Below are positions 21,907-25,940 of a DNA stretch of 25,940 nt, piece after piece. Source of the stretch: CAZUHN01 sp964620535 (lineage in GTDB: Bacteria > UBA8248); NCBI GenBank assembly GCA_964620535.1, contig CAZUHN010000072.1:1-25940 (forward strand), written 5' to 3'. Within the stretch, counting starts at the first letter, position 1; the number at the start of each line of letters is the position of its first letter. Below the pieces are notes generated by a model. That model saw only the letters and a list, made by a program, of their open reading frames with translations, searched no databases and was not told the DNA's origin. The position numbers and the translations under genes were made by a program.

Positions 21907-22130
21907 GTGCGTCCTCTTTTTTCCCGGAGCGCCGGAGGGACATTTTCCCTCCGCCCCGGCGGGGAGTCCTCCTTCGCCTGGCAATGCGATCGGTTGAGAA
22001 ACGGTTCAGGTAAGACTAGCTGCGGCCTCGGGCCGGGTCAATCCCGGCGGGATGGCGGGGAGGGGGAGAGATGGTATTTTGTCAGCCGAGGAATCGGCGT
22101 GGCGTGCCTGCAGAGACGGGGGAGGGCTGT

Positions 22131-22571
22131 GTGCGGGTTGTGATCGAGATCATCACCATTCTAGCAGCGAGTTTCTACGCCTCAAGGTCGTTTGCCATCG
22201 GCCGGGCCTGGCGTGCGGCCCGGAGGACGCGGGGTCCCGGGGCGGCGCTGTCCGAATTCCGGTCCGGCTACGGGAGGGCGGCGCTCCTCCACTCGATCCT
22301 CGCCGCGGTGGGTTCCGTCGGCTCGGTCGGGGCCTGGTATTACAGTTCGCACTTCGCCTGGCTCATCGGAGGGCTGATCATCGGGGAGACGATCCCGGTC
22401 ACCCACCGGTGGATGCTGCCGGTGAGCCGGAAGCTGCTGGATGCCTCCTCGGAATTGCCGCCGGAAGAGGCGGAAGCCCTCCTCCGGTGCTGGGGGAGGT
22501 TCAACGCCGTGCGCGGGGTCATGGGACTTGCCGCGTGCCTGATTTTTTTAGCCCTGCTCGCCGCGGGTTAA
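22131..22571 (+). CDS. DUF1772-like four-helix membrane protein
   Basis: 146 aa from GTG 22131, with GGGGGAGG 5-6 nt upstream; longer starts are possible but add polar sequence. Four hydrophobic stretches are visible. F-R-S-G-Y-G-R-A, I-I-G-E-T-I-P-V-T-H-R-W-M-L-P-V and L-L-R-C-W-G-R-F-N-A-V-R are the patterns of the DUF1772 family (anthrone oxygenase-like), in particular the P-T-N-R and W-G-R-x-H-A-V-R motifs. Function in bacteria is unknown. It is a lone plus-strand gene between two minus-strand operons. Confidence 0.7.
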   Translation: MRVVIEIITILAASFYASRSFAIGRAWRAARRTRGPGAALSEFRSGYGRAALLHSILAAVGSVGSVGAWYYSSHFAWLIGGLIIGETIPVTHRWMLPVSRKLLDASSELPPEEAEALLRCWGRFNAVRGVMGLAACLIFLALLAAG

Positions 22572-22602
22572 GCGGCGGGCCCGCTCCCCTGAGAAAAACG
22601 CC

Positions 22603-22674
22603 ATGACGCTCGGCGGAGCGATTCTGGCGCTTCACATCGCGGCGGTGGCGGCCGGAAAGCGGCCCAAGCGTTGA
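22603..22674 (+). other. Short membrane-like open frame downstream of the DUF1772 gene
   Basis: 23 codons from ATG 22603 (MTLGGAILALHIAAVAAGKR...). The start resembles the first helix of small integral membrane proteins (M-T-x-x-x-x-L-x-L-H-I), so it may be the stump of a truncated gene. There is no clear ribosome binding site and it is too short to be sure. Confidence 0.25.
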
Positions 22675-22774
22675 GGGGAAAAGAGGGGAGGGGGGGGAAG
22701 GGGAGATCGCCCCCCGGGGGAAGCTAGAAGGTTTTCTCCGGCGGGGTGATGGCCCGGTCGATTTCGGCCATGTA

Positions 22775-23998
22775 TCAGGCCCGGGCGCCCGGGGAGGCGG
22801 CTGAAGCGGCGTCCACGGCGGCGCCGGTCATAATGAGGGAGCGGATCTTCTCCGCCGGAAGGTTCAGGACTTCCTTCAGGATCTGGGCGGAGTGCTGGCC
22901 GAGGAAGGGGGGCGGGGCGGGGTTGGGGTCGCGCCCCGCGATGCGGTCCAGGATCGGAGGGGCCACGAGGCGGACGGTGCCCAGCCCCGGGTATTCGACG
23001 CTCTGAAGAAGCCCCCGCGCCTCGACCTGCTCGTTTTCCAGCGCCCGGTCCAGGGTGTTCACCGCGGCGGCGGGCACCCCCGCCCCCTCGAACATTCCGA
23101 GCCACTCCTCCCCCGGCCTGGTGAGAAAGATCCGCTCCAGGAGGGGGATGAGCGCGTCGCGGTTCCGGGAGCGCAGGTCGTTCGTGACGAAGCGCGGATC
23201 TTCGGCCAGGTCGGGGATCTCCATCACCCCGCACATCTTCCGCCAGAAGACCTCCTCGCGGGGGGCGACCACGATGTAAATCGTCTTCGTCGGAAACGCC
23301 TGGTAGGGGACCATGTACTCGTGCCCGCTCCCCGGCGGCTCCGGGAGGTCTCCCTTGTTGAGGTACATGGTGGCGATGTAGCCGAGCATGGCGAGCTGAA
23401 CGTCGAACATGGGGATCTCGAGGTGGACCGGCCCCTTCCCCTTGGCCTTGCCGAGCAGCCCGGCCAGGCAGGCGATCCCACAATAGAGAGAAGTGGAGAG
23501 GTCGGCCGAGGGGATGCCGTTCCGCACCGGCGGCCGTCCCGGCTCGCCGGTGATGGACATCTGGCCGCTCACCGACTGCTCCACGATGTCGAAGGCGGGC
23601 CGGTCTCGCCAGGGACCTTGGTCTCCGTAGCCGCTCGATTCGACGAAGACGATTTGAGGGTTCTTCTCTTTCAGGGCTTCGAGGCCGAGCCCGAGGCGCT
23701 CCATGGTGCCCGGCCGGAAGTTCGCCATGACGGCGTCCGAGACGGCCACCAGGTCAAGGAAGACCTCCTTGCCCTCCGGGCGCTTGAGGTCGAGGACGAG
23801 GCTCTTCTTCCCCCGGTTGAAGGTGACGTAGAGGGCCGAGATACCCCCGAGGTCGGCGACGGCGGGGTTGCGCCCGAGGTCCCCCTTGGGCGACTCGATC
23901 TTGATGATCTCGGCCCCCAGGTCGGAGAGGATCATGCCCCCGACCGCGCCGACGATGACCTGGCCCAGTTCGAGAATGCGGTAGCCCTTGAGAATCAT
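22775..23998 (-). CDS. CaiB/BaiF-type (family III) CoA-transferase
   Basis: 407 aa from ATG 23998, with AAGGAG 4-6 nt upstream. L-K-G-Y-R-I-L-E-L-G at the start, L-S-D-L-G-A-E-I-I-K-I-E-S-P and N-R-G-K-K-S-L-V-L-D-L are diagnostic. The catalytic aspartate is Asp166 in G-I-P-S-A-D-L-S, which forms an acyl-CoA anhydride in family III enzymes. G-Y-G-D-Q-G-P-W-R-D-R-P-A-F-D and S-I-T-G-E-P precede it. The enzyme moves CoA between carboxylic acids, and in this operon it likely activates the substrate. The frame continues 16 codons past TGA 22775-22777 (Y-M-A-E-I-D-R-A...) to TAG; see findings. It is the last gene of the operon. Confidence 0.92.
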   Translation of the reverse strand: MILKGYRILELGQVIVGAVGGMILSDLGAEIIKIESPKGDLGRNPAVADLGGISALYVTFNRGKKSLVLDLKRPEGKEVFLDLVAVSDAVMANFRPGTMERLGLGLEALKEKNPQIVFVESSGYGDQGPWRDRPAFDIVEQSVSGQMSITGEPGRPPVRNGIPSADLSTSLYCGIACLAGLLGKAKGKGPVHLEIPMFDVQLAMLGYIATMYLNKGDLPEPPGSGHEYMVPYQAFPTKTIYIVVAPREEVFWRKMCGVMEIPDLAEDPRFVTNDLRSRNRDALIPLLERIFLTRPGEEWLGMFEGAGVPAAAVNTLDRALENEQVEARGLLQSVEYPGLGTVRLVAPPILDRIAGRDPNPAPPPFLGQHSAQILKEVLNLPAEKIRSLIMTGAAVDAASAASPGARA

Positions 23999-24030
23999 CG
24001 CACTCCTTGCCTCCCGGCTCTCTGTAAAGT

Positions 24031-24462
24031 TCAGCCCTGGGGCGCGGCCGTGGCCCAGGCCTGGATGAGCCCCTGGCCGTTCTGGTTGAGGGACTCGGCC
24101 TTGATCTCGACGCGACGCTCCCCGCCCTCCTCGTAGCGGCGGACCACCCGCGCCCGGCAGGTGACGGTGTCCCCCGGCCAAGCCTGCCCGCTGAAGCGGA
24201 GGCGGAAGGTCCGGAGCGACGCGGGCCCGAGCCATTCGGTGAGCAGCCGTCCCAGGTACCCCCCTTGGAGCATCCCATGGGCAAAGGGTTTGTCAAAGCC
24301 GCTCTGGGTGGCGTAGATCTCGTCGTGGTGGTTCGGGTTGAAGTCCCCGCTCGCCCCGGCGAAGCGGACGAGGTCGGTCCGGGTAAGGGGGCCCACGGCG
24401 CTCTCCCGCTCCGCCCCTTCGGCTAGGTCTTCCCATCCGGCGTATGTCAGCGTGCCCGGCAT
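24031..24462 (-). CDS. MaoC-type (R)-enoyl-CoA hydratase-like subunit
   Basis: 143 aa from ATG 24462 (GGAAG about 8 nt upstream); a longer frame exists but its N-terminus is unlike the family. The hydratase-2 motif is F-A-G-A-S-G-D-F-N-P-N-H-H-D-E, with the catalytic Asp and His, then F-A-H-G-M-L-Q-G-G and W-P-G-D-T-V-T-C-R-A. This is the catalytic hot-dog half. It pairs with the upstream FAS1-type half (40-nt gap) to form a dehydratase that hydrates or dehydrates an acyl-CoA between the acyl-CoA dehydrogenase and CoA-transferase steps. Confidence 0.88.
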   Translation of the reverse strand: MPGTLTYAGWEDLAEGAERESAVGPLTRTDLVRFAGASGDFNPNHHDEIYATQSGFDKPFAHGMLQGGYLGRLLTEWLGPASLRTFRLRFSGQAWPGDTVTCRARVVRRYEEGGERRVEIKAESLNQNGQGLIQAWATAAPQG

Positions 24463-24502
24463 TCCGATCGCTTCCAGTGATTTGAGGATGGACGGTGGAA
24501 GT

Positions 24503-24967
24503 CTACTCCTTCGGCGGGGCGGCCGTCTCGATGAGGGTGCGCCGCGCCACCTGTACGAGCTCGTCCGCTTCGTCCACAAAGCGCGTCTCGATGACGACGA
24601 AGGTCATCTTTCCCCCGCGGCGGCCCTCCTTCTCCTGGGTGGAGACGATCTGGTTCCGCCCGCGGAGCACCATTCTCGCCGTCACGGGCTTGTGGTACTC
24701 GAACTCCTGCTCGCCGTGGAGGCGGCGGGCCGGATCGTAACCCAGATGCCGCATGGGGTCGTTCTCTTCGGTCTCGTGCCAGAACTGGCGCAGGAAAGTG
24801 GCGGGTGCCACGAGGTCCGGGTAGCCGCGCGCCCGGGCGCTCTCGACGCTCGTGTGGACCGGGTCCGAAAGCCTCAGTGTGGCGGCGTACTCGCGGATCT
24901 TTCCCCGCTCCACCGTGAGTTCGAACTCGGGAAACTCTCTCTCCAGCACGGCGGGGTCCAAGGGCAT
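24503..24967 (-). CDS. MaoC/FAS1-like dehydratase, N-terminal-type subunit
   Basis: 154 aa from ATG 24967 (GGAGG upstream). The pattern E-R-G-K-I-R-E-Y-A-A...D-P-V-H, then L-V-A-P-A-T-F-L-R-Q-F-W and L-H-G-E-Q-E-F-E-Y-H-K-P-V, fits the FAS1-like dehydratase N-terminal domain. It lacks the G-D-x-N-P-x-H catalytic motif, which sits in the next gene. The two probably form a heterodimer equivalent to a fused double-hot-dog hydratase. It lies 34 nt after the acyl-CoA dehydrogenase gene. Confidence 0.85.
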   Translation of the reverse strand: MPLDPAVLEREFPEFELTVERGKIREYAATLRLSDPVHTSVESARARGYPDLVAPATFLRQFWHETEENDPMRHLGYDPARRLHGEQEFEYHKPVTARMVLRGRNQIVSTQEKEGRRGGKMTFVVIETRFVDEADELVQVARRTLIETAAPPKE

Positions 24968-25001
24968 TTTCGGTTCTCCTCCCGGCGTTCCCGCCCGAGG
25001 T

Positions 25002-25940
25002 TCAGAGTCCCAGGGCTTTGGCGATGATGTTGCGCTGCACCTCGCTCGTCCCCGCCCCGATGGTGGCGAGGCGAGAATCCCGGTAGTGGCGCTCCATGGG
25101 GGACTCGGCGCTGTAGCCGTACCCCCCCATGACTTGGACGCCGAGGTCGGCCACGCGCTTGTAGGCCTCGCCTGCGAAGAGCTTGAGGGTGGCGGCCTCG
25201 ATCCGGCCCTCCTCCCCCTTCGCGACCAGCCAGGCGAAGCGGTAGACCTGGAGCCGGGCGGTGTCCACCAGGGTGTGCATCTCGGCGAGCATGTGACTCA
25301 CAGCCTGGAACTTTCCGATGGCCCGGCCGAACTGCACCCGCTCCTTGGCGTGGGCGAGGGCGAGGTCGAGCGCCGCCGCCGCCGCCCCTGTGCGTGCTGC
25401 TGATAGGCAGAGGCGCTCGTAGGCGAGGTAGCTCATGAGGCCCTTCCAGCCGTCCCCCACCTCCCCCAGCACCTCGTCCGCCTCCGCCCGGACGTTTTCA
25501 TAGTGGACCACCGAGGTGCCCATGGCCCGGTGGCCGAGCATGGGGATCTTGCGCCAGGAGACGCCCTCGCGGCTGGCGGGGATGAGGAAGTTGGTGATCC
25601 CCTCGTGCCTGTTTTTGCCGCGCCCGGTGCGCGCGGCGAGGAGGATATGGGTGGCGTTGGGCATGCCCGAGGTGTAGTTTTTCGTCCCGTTGATGCGGAA
25701 GCCTTCGCCCTCCGGCTTGGCGCGGGTGATGATGGCGGCGGCGTCCGAGCCCGCGTCGGGCTCGGTGAGACTGAAGGCGAAGAAGGCCTCCCCCCGGACG
25801 GTCTTCGGGATGAGATCGTGCTTTTGGGCCTTGGTGCCGCTGATGAGGAGGGTCTCGCCCCCGTAGCAGGCGCTTCGGAAAACCATGGTGGCGAGGTCGA
25901 GGTAGTGCCGCCCCACCGCCTCGAGCACGACGGCGAGGTC
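25002..25940 (-). CDS. Acyl-CoA dehydrogenase, 5' end outside the window
   Basis: 313 C-terminal residues are visible; the frame stays open through the window edge (D-L-A-V before V-L-E-A-V-G), so about 70 residues are missing. Visible features are F-S-L-T-E-P-D-A-G-S-D (FAD/substrate strand), G-T-K-N-Y-T-S-G, R-V-Q-F-G-R-A-I-G-K-F-Q and Q-V-M-G-G-Y-G-Y. The usual catalytic Glu in the Y-E-G-T motif is absent (I-G-A-G-T-S-E-V-Q-R). A Glu lies instead in the helix-G position, L-A-Y-E-R-L-C-L-S, as in isovaleryl-CoA and long-chain acyl-CoA dehydrogenases. The enzyme thus probably takes branched or long acyl-CoAs and passes electrons to ETF. It is the first visible gene of the CoA operon. Confidence 0.92.
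   Translation of the reverse strand, partial: DLAVVLEAVGRHYLDLATMVFRSACYGGETLLISGTKAQKHDLIPKTVRGEAFFAFSLTEPDAGSDAAAIITRAKPEGEGFRINGTKNYTSGMPNATHILLAARTGRGKNRHEGITNFLIPASREGVSWRKIPMLGHRAMGTSVVHYENVRAEADEVLGEVGDGWKGLMSYLAYERLCLSAARTGAAAAALDLALAHAKERVQFGRAIGKFQAVSHMLAEMHTLVDTARLQVYRFAWLVAKGEEGRIEAATLKLFAGEAYKRVADLGVQVMGGYGYSAESPMERHYRDSRLATIGAGTSEVQRNIIAKALGL

Noticed and set aside
20164..22143. 659-codon open frame opposite the amidohydrolase and cupin genes
   Set aside because: Frame shadow in GC-rich DNA; it crosses two well-supported genes on the other strand and has no domain pattern.
1..25940. CRISPR array, insertion sequence, phage or toxin-antitoxin module
   Set aside because: No regularly spaced repeats, transposase or phage structural gene was recognised; the tRNA-Arg island is the only mobile-element sign.

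Overview
The window is about 26 kb of high-GC Gram-negative bacterial chromosome (GC-rich codons almost everywhere) carrying one conspicuously AT-rich insert near the left end. The exact taxon cannot be fixed from the sequence. The mix of acyl-CoA and amidohydrolase catabolism, an oligopeptide-type ABC importer and a probable selenoprotein would suit a deltaproteobacterium-like or related uncultured soil or marine lineage; this is inference.

Left end (1-2830): a tRNA cluster, His(GTG, 5' cut by the window) - Arg(TCG) - Lys(CTT), is interrupted by an AT-rich island. The last 42 nt of tRNA-Arg are repeated with 2 mismatches at 2191-2232, the signature of tRNA-targeted site-specific integration. 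The island carries two tandemly duplicated Sel1-repeat lipoprotein/secreted-type genes (the first frameshifted) and decayed sequence, but no integrase. A degraded vsr endonuclease fragment lies beyond tRNA-Lys.

2858-6247 (minus strand): a three-gene operon of hydantoinase/dihydropyrimidinase, an SDR-fold protein and a class I aminotransferase. 6454-9234: an ACMSD-type amidohydrolase and an MFS carrier (plus strand), then a PPOX-family flavoprotein (minus strand). 9312-10073: an MFS N-terminal remnant and a SixA-like phosphatase.

10507-11674, the most striking part: a membrane-anchored DsbA-like thioredoxin-fold protein has an in-frame TGA exactly where the first cysteine of the CxxC active site belongs (G-[TGA]-P-H-C). 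The reading frame is intact on both sides, and a small GC hairpin with an AGGUU loop starts 15 nt downstream, resembling a bacterial SECIS element. I read it as a selenoprotein with a U-P-H-C active site. It is followed by a MauE/DoxX-type membrane protein with a CxC motif, a plausible redox partner.

12126-19685 (plus strand): a broken isochorismatase-family hydrolase, then a peptide-type ABC importer (binding protein, strong terminator, two permeases, no ATPases), a ThDP-dependent acetolactate-synthase-like enzyme and a fumarate-reductase-like flavoprotein. This looks like an uptake and catabolic cluster of unknown substrate.

19915-25940: a cupin plus TrzA/AtzA-like amidohydrolase pair (minus strand), a DUF1772-like membrane protein (plus strand), and a minus-strand acyl-CoA operon of acyl-CoA dehydrogenase (cut by the window end), two MaoC-type hot-dog subunits and a CaiB/BaiF CoA-transferase.
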